Shown here in pieces: positions 35,279-44,974 of a DNA stretch of 64,000 nt (positions within the stretch are counted from its first letter, which is position 1; each line of letters begins with the position of its first letter). Below the pieces are notes generated by a model. It was given only the letters and a program-made list of their open reading frames with translations. It did no database searches and was not told the DNA's origin. A program made the translations under genes and the position numbers. Location of the stretch: contig DAOTJE010000002.1 of assembly GCA_035448545.1 (NCBI GenBank), positions 186,001-250,000 on the forward strand, written 5' to 3'. Source of the stretch: Anaerobaca sp035448545 (GTDB lineage: Bacteria > Planctomycetota > Phycisphaerae > Sedimentisphaerales > Anaerobacaceae).

Positions 35279-36457
35279 ATGAGGCGGACCGTTTCGAGGG
35301 TGGTGACATCTCTGGCGGCAGCAATGCTCTTTGCGAACGCGATTCCCACGATGGCCATCGACTTTGGACCGGAGGAGATCATCCAGGCCGGCGGGGCGGA
35401 CCTCCAGGTGCCGGGCTATTCCGTGCCGTCGTTTGTGGACTGGAATAACGACCGGCTCAAGGACCTCGTCGTCGGCCAGGGCGGCGGCTCCGGCGAGGGC
35501 AAGGTGCGGGTGTACCTGAACATCGGGACCGAGGCGGACCCGCAGTTCAACGATTTCTTCTACGTCCAGGCGGGCGGGGCGGACTTGGCCTGTCCGGCCT
35601 CCGGCTGCATGGGCTGCTTCCCGCGCGTGGTCTACTGGGACGGCGACGAGCGCAAGGACCTTCTCGTCGGTCTGTCCGACGGCACGGTCCGCATCTTCCT
35701 GAACGTGACCGACGACAACGAGCCCGCCTTCGACGCCGGGACCACGCTGACCGTCGGCAGCGAAGGAATCTGGACCCTCGATGTCGGAAGTCGCGCGACG
35801 CCGACACCGTTCGACTGGAACAGCGACGGCCTGCTCGATCTCGTTGTCGGCGCGCTCGACGGAGCGATCCACGTCTATCTCAACTGCGGCTGCGCCGGCT
35901 CGATGCCGCCGACCTTCTACTTCTCGCCGCCCGACGGTGAGTTCGCCCAGGACGACGGCCGCGACCTTCAGGTTCCCGGCCTGCGTTCCAGCCCGGTCAT
36001 AATGGACCTCGACGGCGACGGCAGGAAGGACCTGCTTACCGGCAACACCGACGGCCTGCTGCTGTTCTATAAGAACGTCGGGCTCGAATCGCTGCCGATG
36101 TTCGCCGGCTACGCGATGGTGACCAGCCAGGGCGTCCCGATCGACCTGGCGGGCACGCCTCGATCGCGTCCCTTCGTCTGCACCTGGACCGGCGACGGCT
36201 CCTTCGGTCCGAGGGACGGCTACCAGGACCTGCTCGTCGGCGCCGGCGACGGCAAGGTCCGCCTCTATCGCGGCGTTCCGGCGGTCGGTGACTACGATAC
36301 CGACGGGGACATCGACGTTGCCGACCTGAGACTCTTCATGGACGCCTGGCGCCAGGCGGACCCGTCCGCCGACCTCCACGCCGACGGCGCCCTCGACGCC
36401 CTCGACCTCGAAGCGTTCGTCGACCTGCTGCTCGCCGCCAACCCTGCCGAAGAGTAG
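35279..36457 (+). CDS. Secreted FG-GAP/VCBS repeat protein with dockerin-like C-terminus
   Basis: A 392-aa exported protein (signal RTVSRVVTSLAAAMLFANA). It carries at least five FG-GAP-type blades with Asp-rich calcium loops: DWNNDRLKDLVVGQGGG, YWDGDERKDLLVGLSDG, DWNSDGLLDLVVGALDG, DLDGDGRKDLLTGNTDG and YQDLLVGAGDG. The C-terminal 60 residues hold two dockerin-like repeats (DYDTDGDIDVADLRLFMDAW; DLHADGALDALDLEAFVDLL). ATG 35279 has GAGGAG seven bases upstream. An adhesion or surface-assembly role is inferred. No cohesin is visible in the window. Confidence 0.8.
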   Translation: MRRTVSRVVTSLAAAMLFANAIPTMAIDFGPEEIIQAGGADLQVPGYSVPSFVDWNNDRLKDLVVGQGGGSGEGKVRVYLNIGTEADPQFNDFFYVQAGGADLACPASGCMGCFPRVVYWDGDERKDLLVGLSDGTVRIFLNVTDDNEPAFDAGTTLTVGSEGIWTLDVGSRATPTPFDWNSDGLLDLVVGALDGAIHVYLNCGCAGSMPPTFYFSPPDGEFAQDDGRDLQVPGLRSSPVIMDLDGDGRKDLLTGNTDGLLLFYKNVGLESLPMFAGYAMVTSQGVPIDLAGTPRSRPFVCTWTGDGSFGPRDGYQDLLVGAGDGKVRLYRGVPAVGDYDTDGDIDVADLRLFMDAWRQADPSADLHADGALDALDLEAFVDLLLAANPAEE

Positions 36458-36538
36458 TTGGTGACAAAAAGGTAATGTTATGCCCTGTTTGTAGTGACGC
36501 CGTGAGGCATTCCCTTCTCTGAAATCGCGAGGTGGCCC

Positions 36539-36585
36539 GCCCCTTCGGCAAGTTCAGAGCCTGCCCTGAACACAGTCGAAGGGGC
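36539..36585 (+). repeat. 47-base imperfect palindrome
   Basis: GCCCCTTCG and CGAAGGGGC enclose TTCAGAGC...CCTGAA-type inner arms. It lies in the gap between the FG-GAP and lactonase genes and looks like a dispersed short repeat. It is unlikely to be a terminator because no T tract follows. Confidence 0.5.
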
Positions 36586-36752
36586 AAGCTCTGACGGGCA
36601 CACCACGGGCGGTTTTCTTCCCGCTTGCCTCGAAACGGGCAATCGGGTCGTGTTTTGGGCTGCCGGGGTGGGGCGACGTCGGTATAATGGCTCCGGCGAC
36701 GCCGGCGATGCGTCGCACGATAATGGGCATGGACAGACGTGGAGAATCGCAC

Positions 36753-37868
36753 ATGGGCAGAACCATCGTCATGACGGCAGTCGTTTCGCTGGCGGCGTTC
36801 GCGACTGCCTCGGCCAGGTCGATCTCGGTCTACATCGGAACCTACACAGGCGGCGGCAGCCGGGGCATCTACCGCACCACGCTCGATCTCAACACCGGGG
36901 CGCTGGCCGAGCCGGTCCTGGCCGCCGAGGCGAAGAACCCGTCGTTCGTCGAGCTGCACCCGAGCGGCAAGTACCTCTACGCGGTCAGCGAAGGCAACGG
37001 CGCGGGCGCCGTCACTGCCTTCGCCATCGACCCGACGACAGGCGACCTGAAGCGCCTCAACGAACAGCGCTCCGGCGGCGCCGGTCCCTGTCACGTCACC
37101 GTGGACCACGCCGGATGCAACGTGCTGGTGGCCAACTATGGCAGCGGCAGCGTCTCGGTGATCCCGATCCGCGCCGACGGCTCCCTCGGCGCGCCCACCG
37201 GCTTCGTCCAGCACACCGGTTCCGGCCCGAATCCCGGACGCCAGAAGGGACCCCACGCGCACTCGGTCACCGTCAGTCCCGACGACCGCTTTGCCTTCGT
37301 CGCCGACCTCGGGATCGACAGGATTATGATCTACAGACTCGACGTCGACGCCGGAACCATCGCCGCCAACGATCCGCCGTTTGCCTCGCTCGCCCCCGGC
37401 GCCGGGCCGCGACACTTCACCTTCGCCCCCGACGGCAAGCACGCCTACGTGATCAACGAGCTCAACAGCACGATGACGGCCTTCGCGTACGACTCCGCGA
37501 CCGGAGCCCTCGCCGAGGTGCAGACCGTCCCGACGCTGCCCGCCGGCTTTGCCGGGCCCAGCACCTGCGCCGAGGTCCGCATACACCCGAGCGGCCGGTT
37601 CCTCTACGGCTCCAATCGCGGCCACGACAGCATCGTCGTCTATCGCGTCGATCCCGCCCACGGGGTGCTGTCGTTCGTCGAGCACGAGACCGCCGGCATC
37701 CAGACGCCGCGAAACTTCAATATCGATCCGACCGGCGCCTTCTGCCTCGTCGCCAACCAGGACGGCGACAGCGTCGTCGTCTTTCGCATCGACCCGCAGA
37801 CCGGCGCCCTGGAGCCGACGAATCACAGGATCGCCGTCGGCCGCCCCGTCTGCCTCCGCTTCCGCTGA
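36753..37868 (+). CDS. Lactonase family (6-phosphogluconolactonase-like) beta-propeller, exported
   Basis: A 371-aa seven-bladed propeller of the YbhE/lactonase family (6-phosphogluconolactonase type). After a signal peptide (TAVVSLAAFATASA) come SVYIGTYTGGGSRGIYRTTL, PSFVELHPSGKYLYAVSEGN, GPCHVTVDHAGCNVLVANYG, GPHAHSVTVSPDDRFAFVAD, GPRHFTFAPDGKHAYVINEL and STCAEVRIHPSGRFLYGSNR, the usual blade pattern with its conserved His and Arg. The export signal means it cannot act in the cytoplasmic pentose phosphate pathway, so a different lactone or a binding role is likely. ATG 36753 follows GGAGAATCGCAC. A TATAAT lies at 36683-36688. Confidence 0.83.
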   Translation: MGRTIVMTAVVSLAAFATASARSISVYIGTYTGGGSRGIYRTTLDLNTGALAEPVLAAEAKNPSFVELHPSGKYLYAVSEGNGAGAVTAFAIDPTTGDLKRLNEQRSGGAGPCHVTVDHAGCNVLVANYGSGSVSVIPIRADGSLGAPTGFVQHTGSGPNPGRQKGPHAHSVTVSPDDRFAFVADLGIDRIMIYRLDVDAGTIAANDPPFASLAPGAGPRHFTFAPDGKHAYVINELNSTMTAFAYDSATGALAEVQTVPTLPAGFAGPSTCAEVRIHPSGRFLYGSNRGHDSIVVYRVDPAHGVLSFVEHETAGIQTPRNFNIDPTGAFCLVANQDGDSVVVFRIDPQTGALEPTNHRIAVGRPVCLRFR

Positions 37869-38030
37869 TCGCGACAAATACGAATCTCGAATTTCGAGAC
37901 GCAAAACAGACTCTCAGTCCCAAGGTATAAAGGTTCCAGACACCGTTGCCGGCCCCGTCTCGTTTCGGATTTGGGATCCGGGTCCCTGGGATTTGTTTCG
38001 GATTTCGTGCCTCGGATTCAGGATTTCTGA

Positions 38031-38268
38031 GGGTGCACTTGATGTTTGTAGGTAGACCGTCACGGGGGTCGCAGTCGACTTTGTCATTCCGACCGGAGCG
38101 CAGCGGAGTGGAGGAATCCGGCTGCGAACGGGCTATGGCCTCATCCTCGGCCAGATTTCTCCGTGCGGGCTTCGCCCTTCGTCGAAATGACATCCGCCAC
38201 GCTCTTCGAGATGACAGCCCCCTTTCCTGGCCTCCGCAGGAACCTACCTACAAACACGCCGTGCACCC
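38031..38268 (+). mobile_element. MITE-like element, copy 1
   Basis: A 238-base non-coding element with ends GGGTGCAC...GTGCACCC. Outer arms are TTTGTAGGTAG and CTACCTACAAA. It is flanked by a perfect 9-bp direct repeat GATTTCTGA (38022-38030 and 38269-38277), as left by transposition. The interior is an imperfect palindrome: GTCATTCCGACCGGAGCG on the left mirrors CTTCGTCGAAATGACA on the right. No transposase is encoded. It lies upstream of the 105-aa protein gene. Confidence 0.8.
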
Positions 38269-38295
38269 GATTTCTGACGAGGTGCGATTTGGAGT

Positions 38296-38324
38296 TTGAC
38301 AGCCGCCGCCGGGCCCGGTAGCGT
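38296..38324 (+). promoter_or_regulatory. Candidate promoter of the 105-aa acidic protein gene
   Basis: TTGACA (38296-38301) is clear. The -10 (TAGCGT, 38319-38324) is weak. The -35 lies 18 bases after the end of the direct repeat of the upstream element. Confidence 0.4.
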
Positions 38325-38435
38325 GGCGCTAGATACTGTACCGCCGGACGCGAGAGGTCGTCATCCCGCGCCGCTGTCTGTGGTCTCAAAGTCGCATGCC
38401 GCGCATCGCCGGTGCGCGAGCCGGAGGTTTCGCTT

Positions 38436-38753
38436 ATGGAACGTTTGCCGCAGTCCAAGGCCCGATTGATCGTCAACGTGATGAACCATGGGACCGTGGT
38501 CGGCACGGAGGATTCCGTCACGCTGGAGTTCGAGGACTGCGTCAACGCTGTGCAGGGCCTGGCCAGCTATCTGGGCGACCTGCTCAGTGAAGTCAACGCC
38601 GAAGACGGCTACGAGATCACCTCCGCCATCCTCATCGACGCCCTGCACCACTGGACCTTCGACGAGCACATCGACGACAGCAGCGAAGACGATGAGGACT
38701 TCGACGAGGCATCCGACGACGATGCGCCCGCCGACGACTTCCCGGCGAACTGA
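38436..38753 (+). CDS. Hypothetical acidic protein, 105 aa
   Basis: Not recognised. ATG 38436 has GGAGG eight bases upstream. Residues 1-70 look like a compact alpha/beta domain (ARLIVNVMNHGTVVGTEDSV; NAVQGLASYLGDLLSEVNAE). The last 30 residues are almost all Asp, Glu, Ser and Ala (DDSSEDDEDFDEASDDD). It stands alone between copies 1 and 2 of the MITE-like element, with its own -35 box. Confidence 0.65.
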   Translation: MERLPQSKARLIVNVMNHGTVVGTEDSVTLEFEDCVNAVQGLASYLGDLLSEVNAEDGYEITSAILIDALHHWTFDEHIDDSSEDDEDFDEASDDDAPADDFPAN

Positions 38754-38883
38754 CCGCCGCAACGCGGGCGTATCTCGTATCTTGTCGCTCGTATCTCGCA
38801 AGCTCGCGGGGCGGCGGGAGCGTGGATGCGCGGACGCGCCAAGCGTCGTCAGCCGCAGGGGCCGCATCTTTGGCGAGTGTTCT

Positions 38884-39122
38884 CGGTGCACTTGACGTTT
38901 GTAGGTAGACCGTCACGCGGGGTTGCAGTCGATTTTGTCATTCCGACCGGAGCGTAGCGGAGTGGAGGAATCTGGCTGCGAACGGGCTATTGCCTTATCC
39001 CCGGCCGGATTTCTCCGTGCGGGCTTCGCCCTTCGTCGAAATGACATCCGCCACGCTCTTCGAGATGACAGCCCCCTTTCCTGGCCTCCGCAGGAACCTA
39101 CCTACAAACACGCAGTGCACTC
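38884..39122 (+). mobile_element. MITE-like element, copy 2
   Basis: 239 bases, clearly homologous to copies 1 and 3 over the whole length. The terminal repeats are slightly decayed (CGGTGCAC...GTGCACTC). Flanking direct repeats are GAGTGTTCT (38875-38883) and GAATGTTCT (39123-39131), 8 of 9 matching. It ends 20 bases before the -35 of the pseudopilin gene. The paralogous promoter at 44831-44859 lacks it. Confidence 0.8.
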
Positions 39123-39142
39123 GAATGTTCTGGACTTTGGGG

Positions 39143-39171
39143 TTGACAGGGATGGAAGGGGATGCGAGAAT
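39143..39171 (+). promoter_or_regulatory. Promoter of a pseudopilin gene, duplicated at 44831-44859
   Basis: TTGACA (39143-39148), a 17-base spacer and GAGAAT (39166-39171). The same -35, spacer and following leader (GGCGCCCGAGCATTGCGGAG) precede the paralog on the other side of the 16S gene. Confidence 0.7.
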
Positions 39172-39252
39172 GTAAATTGAGTGGGGGCGCCCGAGCATTG
39201 CGGAGCAGGTGGGGAGGCATGGACTCCTGCTGTAAGAAGGAGTGCGAAGGCG

Positions 39253-40017
39253 ATGGGCGCGACAAAGCGAGTCAAGAGCGAGCGGGCATTCACGCTGATC
39301 GAACTGCTCGTGGTCATCTCCATCATCGTCCTCCTCATGGCGCTGCTGTTTCCCGTGCTGCGCCGTGCAAGGAACCAGGCAAGGGCCGTGGCTTGCCAGT
39401 CCAATCTGCGCCAGTGGAGCCTGCTGTTCAACATGTACCTGGACGACTACGGCGGACGGTTCTGGGACGACCAGCCACGCCATGAATGGGTCTGGAAATT
39501 CGAGCGGTATCGCCTCGATTACCGCGAGCTTGCCGCATGCCCCATGGCGGCGAAGTACGATGTCACCAACCCGGCGTACTCCGCCTGGATTGTCGCCTAT
39601 TGTTTTCAAACCGTCACGATGAGTTACGGAATCAACGGATGGCTGGCACATGCGACATCAGGCGCATTCCACCCCGACCATTACTGGGGCACGCGCGACG
39701 TCAAGGGGACTTCGGGGATTCCCGTCCTGTTTGACTGTGGCGGAGTGGAGTACACGCCGCTGCAGCCGTACGACTGGCCTCCTCCCGACAAGGCGCCTTC
39801 GAACTGGGAGGATCTGCTGTCAACACCCTGCATTGATCGGCATGGCGAGGGAATCAATATGCTGTTTCTCGACTGGTCGGTCCACTGGGTGGGGCTCAAG
39901 GAGCTATGGACCTTGAGGTGGAGCCGCAAATACGATACCAACGGGCCGGAGACCCGCGTTGGAGGCGTCCGCCCGGAGGACTGGCCGCAATGGATGCGGA
40001 AGTTCAAGGACGACTGA
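39253..40017 (+). CDS. Pseudopilin-like protein, paralog of the gene at 43878-44753
   Basis: A 254-aa protein with the prepilin signature ERAFTLIELLVVISIIVLLM after a short basic leader, then RARNQARAVACQSNLRQWSL. The C-terminal part (GINMLFLDWSVHWVGLKELW, then GGVRPEDWPQWM) closely matches the paralog on the opposite side of the 16S gene (NGMFLDWSVRSVGLKEIW; GGVQPDDWPKWM). The 5' leader and promoter also match. ATG 39253 follows GGAGTGCGAAGGCG. Prepilin peptidase would cut after Ala. The function within the pseudopilin family is unknown. Confidence 0.85.
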   Translation: MGATKRVKSERAFTLIELLVVISIIVLLMALLFPVLRRARNQARAVACQSNLRQWSLLFNMYLDDYGGRFWDDQPRHEWVWKFERYRLDYRELAACPMAAKYDVTNPAYSAWIVAYCFQTVTMSYGINGWLAHATSGAFHPDHYWGTRDVKGTSGIPVLFDCGGVEYTPLQPYDWPPPDKAPSNWEDLLSTPCIDRHGEGINMLFLDWSVHWVGLKELWTLRWSRKYDTNGPETRVGGVRPEDWPQWMRKFKDD

Positions 40018-40122
40018 CCGTGGCTCGTGACGCGTGACCCGCGACTCGGGCAAAGCAAAGTGGTGAGGAAGAAGTAACAGAGCGAGACAATCAGGGATGA
40101 ACACCGCAGGCGTGCGGCACGA

Positions 40123-40254
40123 TGGGTCAGCGACCTGACGGCCCTGAAGGGCCTGACCAACCTGCAATCGCTTTGGCTCGAGGGCACGCAGGTCAGCGAT
40201 GAGCAAGTGGAAGCACTGAGAAAGGCGCTGCCCAAACTGAAGATTCACCGCTGA
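40123..40254 (+). pseudogene. Leucine-rich-repeat gene remnant
   Basis: The reading frame ending at TGA 40252-40254 gives VSDLTALKGLTNLQSLWLEG, then TQVSDEQVEALRKALPKLKI and HR. This is the typical last one or two leucine-rich repeats of planctomycete LRR proteins. Upstream the frame turns into Arg-rich nonsense and hits a stop at 40075, with no start or ribosome binding site. It is best read as the orphan 3' end of a lost gene. Confidence 0.6.
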
Positions 40255-40399
40255 CGCGGAGTTGGGGCGAAAGGCCCTTCTCGGACCGAAGGGACGAAAA
40301 GGACCTGAGGGACCGAAAGGCAAGGCTCGTCCTTGGGGTTCTTTGTGTCGTTGAGGTCCTTTCCTGGCCCGACTGGCAGGTTATACCATTCCGCAGCGC

Positions 40400-40427
40400 A
40401 AAAAAAACCCCGGTCCGAAGACCGGGG
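40400..40427 (-). terminator. Strong rho-independent terminator of the 16S rRNA gene
   Basis: On the minus strand CCCCGGTC-TTCG-GACCGGGG is followed by eight T. It lies about 90 bases beyond the 3' end of 16S rRNA, so transcription stops before any tRNA, 23S or 5S gene. Confidence 0.9.
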
Positions 40428-40513
40428 CTTCTTGGTTCAAGAAACAGTTAAGCCGAACAGCGAGAGTGCCTGACTTTCGCCGGCCCGAAAGGGGCCGACG
40501 TTCTAGATATCCC

Positions 40514-42066
<1,553 letters not shown>

Positions 42067-42230
42067 GAATCGTCGAAACCGCCGAAGCGGATTTCGTCAC
42101 GAAAGGCTCAACACTTCTGGTATATTCGCACCGAAAGTGCTGAAAAAAGGCTATTGCGTTTTTCCCGGCCTCGCCGGGGCGAATCCCGCCGGGCCGGTGC
42201 ACTTTCGCTGCTCATATGGCTTAACTGTTC

Positions 42231-42245
42231 ACTTGTCAAAGATCA
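42231..42245 (-). promoter_or_regulatory. boxA-like antitermination site in the 16S leader
   Basis: Minus strand TGATCTTTGACAAGT, resembling boxA (TGCTCTTTAACA), lies between the rRNA promoter and the mature 5' end. Inference from similarity. Confidence 0.5.
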
Positions 42246-42304
42246 CAAATTAAACGGGTGGGCAAGCAGTCAGTCAAGGTTGCCTGTCCACCAGTAGTCA
42301 TGCT

Positions 42305-42332
42305 ATTCTACGCACAAATCGGAACGCGTCAA
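42305..42332 (-). promoter_or_regulatory. 16S rRNA promoter
   Basis: Minus strand TTGACG (42327-42332), a 16-base spacer and TAGAAT (42305-42310). The A/T-rich tract immediately upstream (GATTTTTTTCATTTTTTGC on the minus strand) resembles an UP element. Confidence 0.75.
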
Positions 42333-42478
42333 CCCCCTGTCGAGCAAAAAATGAAAAAAATCTTCACTTTTCTCAGAAGGCCGTTTTTGGCCGCAAAAAT
42401 CCCATCTCCCGGCCCCCCGAACCGCGTGCAATTGTACCATTTCGCGACGAAAACGCAACCGGATTTCGTCGTTCGTCG

Positions 42479-42496
42479 CTCGAATCTCGTATCTCG
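42479..42496 (+). repeat. 18-bp intergenic repeat, third exact copy
   Basis: CTCGAATCTCGTATCTCG, identical to 31028-31045. Confidence 0.8.
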
Positions 42497-42554
42497 TGAA
42501 GCGTGACACGAGCTTCCTCCAGCCTACAGTCTAAAGCCTCTGGCCTGCACCCAC

Positions 42555-42586
42555 GTAGACGCGTAGATGGGTAGAAGCGTAGATGC
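42555..42586 (+). repeat. Two 16-bp tandem units
   Basis: GTAGACGCGTAGATGG followed by GTAGAAGCGTAGATGC; each unit itself looks like a doubled GTAGA-x-GC motif. Confidence 0.6.
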
Positions 42587-42673
42587 GGCAAGTGCCATGC
42601 GTGATGCGTCGTGCGTATGGCGTGAAGCGTGAAGCGTGGTTCGTGCCCTGTGGCCCGTGCCCCGTACGCCGCA

Positions 42674-42706
42674 AACTCAACCCTGAGAACTCAACACTCA
42701 GAACTC
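42674..42706 (+). repeat. 14-bp tandem repeat, 2.4 copies
   Basis: AACTCAACCCTGAG, AACTCAACACTCAG, then AACTC. Confidence 0.6.
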
Positions 42707-42793
42707 CGTGCGGCCCGGCGGCTACAGTCCCTGGCCTTCCTCAGGACCTTCTTGTCCGCTATCCGCCTGCGTGGGTGGTTTGGCCAGCTCGCG

Positions 42794-43876
42794 CTACGGC
42801 GTCTGTTCCTCTCCGTAGCCGAGTCGGCCCCAGATGACGCGTTGGAGACGCTGGAGGTCGTATAGGCCGTCCTCGGTCTGCGGTTCGTAGTCCCACAGCT
42901 TTCCACCAGGGTGCAGCAGCAGTTCCAAGAACACGCTGGGGCGCGCTCTCACGAGTTCGCGAGGCAAATGCACGGTTTCAGCGCCCCTCCATTTCCAGTA
43001 TTCCGCGTGGCCATCGGCAAAGGAAAGGGTGGCACCGTCGCTGTGATGGATGGGGGCAGGACTTGCCGAAACCCACTGTGGATACAGATACGGCATGTAG
43101 AAACATGAGCTGGTCTGGCCGGCATCGGTGAAGACGGCGCGCAGGGCCGGGCCGGGACTGACGATGTCCGAGAGTTGACTGAGGTGCAGCACCGTCCGAC
43201 CGACTCGCACGCCGACCATGCTCACCTCCGGGTCATAGTTGGTCGAGGTTCCCTCCACGGGGAAGGCGTTTGCGCCTGCGACGACTTGGTATGTTGCCCA
43301 GTGGCCGGACCGGCCTGCGGGACAACGGTAAACGTCGATGTCCTGGATGTAAGGCCACAAGGTGCCTTTGTCGAGGTTCGCTATTAACGCCGAACGGCTC
43401 TCGGGATAGTTGAAGGCCAGGCCCATCCAGGGTTTCAACGTGCGATATTTCTTTGACCCCTCACCTGGCCCTGTCTGCGTGCCGACTGTCCCTGGACTGA
43501 ATGCAGAGCCGCCGGCGAGTCTGCCATCGTGCTGATCCGCGTAGGCGATCCAGGCGAGCGTGAGCTGGCGGAGGTTGGAGAGGCAGACGGCGCGCCGGGC
43601 CTGCTCGCGGGCGGCGCGCAACGCCGGAACCAGCAGCGCCAGCAGCAGCGCGATGACGGAGATGACCACCAGCAGCTCGATCAGGGTGAAGGCGTAGCCA
43701 CGCCTCCGTTTGTCACCTTGAGCGAAGCGCAGCCCTGAGCCCTGAGCCGAGTCGAATGGGGAAGTCGAAAGGTCTGGCCATAGCCCCGACGTGCGCTCCG
43801 TTCGCAGCCAGATTCCTCCGCTGCGGGTCGCTTGCAGCGACCCTCCGGTCGGAATGACAATCGGTGGCGTGTTCAT
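42794..43876 (-). CDS. Pseudopilin-like protein with a repeat-derived leader
   Basis: A 360-aa protein whose prepilin signature GYAFTLIELLVVISVIALLL begins only near residue 60. The ATG at 43876 lies one base after the stop of the preceding gene and has AAGGA upstream, so the start is well supported. Codons 6-57 are read from dispersed-repeat sequence, including a diverged piece of the MITE-like element (43776-43858) and a second repeat giving FDSAQGSGLRFAQGD. The rest is family-typical: RAAREQARRAVCLSNLRQLT and HHSDGATLSFADGHAEYWKW, the H-x9-DG-like motif. The leader would be removed by prepilin peptidase. Co-transcribed with the paralog upstream. Confidence 0.82.
   Translation of the reverse strand: MNTPPIVIPTGGSLQATRSGGIWLRTERTSGLWPDLSTSPFDSAQGSGLRFAQGDKRRRGYAFTLIELLVVISVIALLLALLVPALRAAREQARRAVCLSNLRQLTLAWIAYADQHDGRLAGGSAFSPGTVGTQTGPGEGSKKYRTLKPWMGLAFNYPESRSALIANLDKGTLWPYIQDIDVYRCPAGRSGHWATYQVVAGANAFPVEGTSTNYDPEVSMVGVRVGRTVLHLSQLSDIVSPGPALRAVFTDAGQTSSCFYMPYLYPQWVSASPAPIHHSDGATLSFADGHAEYWKWRGAETVHLPRELVRARPSVFLELLLHPGGKLWDYEPQTEDGLYDLQRLQRVIWGRLGYGEEQTP
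43776..43858 (-). repeat. Diverged fragment of the MITE-like element inside a coding region
   Basis: Read on the minus strand it runs GTCATTCCGACCGGAG, then GGAGGAATCTGGCTGCGAAC and GGGGCTATGGCC, with a short insertion relative to the left arm of the full elements. It is translated as part of the leader of the downstream pseudopilin. Confidence 0.65.
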
Positions 43877-43877
43877 C

Positions 43878-44753
43878 TCAATAGTCCTTACAGCCTCTCA
43901 TCCACTTGGGCCAGTCGTCGGGTTGGACGCCTCCCGCCTTGGTCCACGGGTTCGCGCGATCGAAGTCGGACGCCCGCTTAAGGGTCCAGATTTCCTTGAG
44001 ACCAACGCTGCGGACGGACCAGTCGAGGAACATCCCGTTGGTCTCCTTACCGTGCCGGTCCATGAAGAACGAGCCGAAGCCCACGCCCCCTGCTGGGTGG
44101 TACGGAGGAGAATCGGGCCCCCGCAGGTTGGGCCATGGCTGGCCCGAATCGAGCAGGATGGGAATGCTCGCGTGCTCTCGCAGGGAGAAGATGTTCAGAT
44201 CGGGTATTTCCCCCAGAATGCGCTTGATGCAGAACGCCGTGAACAGGGCGGTGTTGTATCCGTAACTGCCCAGGAATCGCGGCTCCGGCGTGAGGATCTG
44301 CCAAGCGGCGGTGGACGTCCCGTTTTCTCCGGTTATGCGCCACAACATGGTGGGGGTCATTACCGTTATGTTGAAACCGCCACGATTGGGATCCGGGGGC
44401 CGGGGCCGGCTCGCCATGGGGCACAGGGCGATGCCTCTCGTGTGGAAGCCGTGGAGGGCCGCGTGGTCTGCATCGGGGTCCATGGCGCCGATGAACGTAC
44501 CGCGCAACAGCCACAGAGCGACCCAACCGTGTGTGTCGGAGGGGAGACGCCCCTCATAATCCTGCGTGTAGGCGGCCAGGGTCATCGCCCACTGGCGCAG
44601 GTTCGACCGGCAGGCCACGGCCCGTGCCTGATTCCGGGCCCGGTGCAGCGCCGGGATCAGGATCGCCATCAGCAGCGCGATTACCGCAATGACCACCAGC
44701 AGTTCAATCAGTGTAAACGCCCGCTCGTACTCGCTTCGCTCTTTCGCGCCCAT
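43878..44753 (-). CDS. Pseudopilin-like protein, paralog of the gene at 39253-40017
   Basis: A 291-aa protein beginning MGAKERSEYERAFTLIELLV, then RARNQARAVACRSNLRQWAM. The C-terminus (NGMFLDWSVRSVGLKEIWTL; GGVQPDDWPKWMRGCKDY) matches the paralog at 39253. The middle third differs. ATG 44753 follows AAGGAGTGCGAAGGCG, the same start context as in the paralog. First of two co-transcribed pseudopilin genes, with one base between stop and the next ATG. Confidence 0.85.
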   Translation of the reverse strand: MGAKERSEYERAFTLIELLVVIAVIALLMAILIPALHRARNQARAVACRSNLRQWAMTLAAYTQDYEGRLPSDTHGWVALWLLRGTFIGAMDPDADHAALHGFHTRGIALCPMASRPRPPDPNRGGFNITVMTPTMLWRITGENGTSTAAWQILTPEPRFLGSYGYNTALFTAFCIKRILGEIPDLNIFSLREHASIPILLDSGQPWPNLRGPDSPPYHPAGGVGFGSFFMDRHGKETNGMFLDWSVRSVGLKEIWTLKRASDFDRANPWTKAGGVQPDDWPKWMRGCKDY

Positions 44754-44830
44754 CGCCTTCGCACTCCTTCGCACAACCAGGAGTCCCCACTGCTTACTCC
44801 GCAATGCTCGGGCGCCACCACTCGAATTAC

Positions 44831-44859
44831 ATGCTTGCAGCCCTCTCCATCCCTGTCAA
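44831..44859 (-). promoter_or_regulatory. Promoter of a pseudopilin operon, duplicate of 39143-39171
   Basis: Minus strand TTGACA (44854-44859), 17 bases, AAGCAT (44831-44836). The spacer begins GGGATGGA as in the paralog, and the leader GGCGCCCGAGCATTGCGGAG is shared. Confidence 0.7.
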
Positions 44860-44974
44860 CCCCAGAATCCAAAAAACCACAAGAAATCCAGTCCCAGTTC
44901 GGATTGCCGCAGCGATGTTAGCTGAGGACAGCCTCTTATTCCTTGTCTCCGACTCGCGCGGACGTGGCGGGCGG

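Larger units (their letters stand above)
42333..42793. other. Repeat-rich intergenic region upstream of the 16S gene
   Basis: No gene is supported. It holds the A/T-rich upstream tract of the rRNA promoter, one copy of the 18-bp repeat (42479-42496) and two short tandem repeats (42555-42586, 42674-42706). Confidence 0.5.

Noticed and set aside
38995..39651. Several frames inside the MITE-like elements ending in STKGEARTEKSGRG
   Set aside because: The same peptide tail recurs because the elements are repeated; the frames have different starts, no ribosome binding sites, and the elements behave as non-coding palindromes.
42555..42706. Short tandem repeats considered as a CRISPR array
   Set aside because: Units are 14-16 bases, directly adjacent without spacers, and there are only two to three copies; no cas genes in the window.
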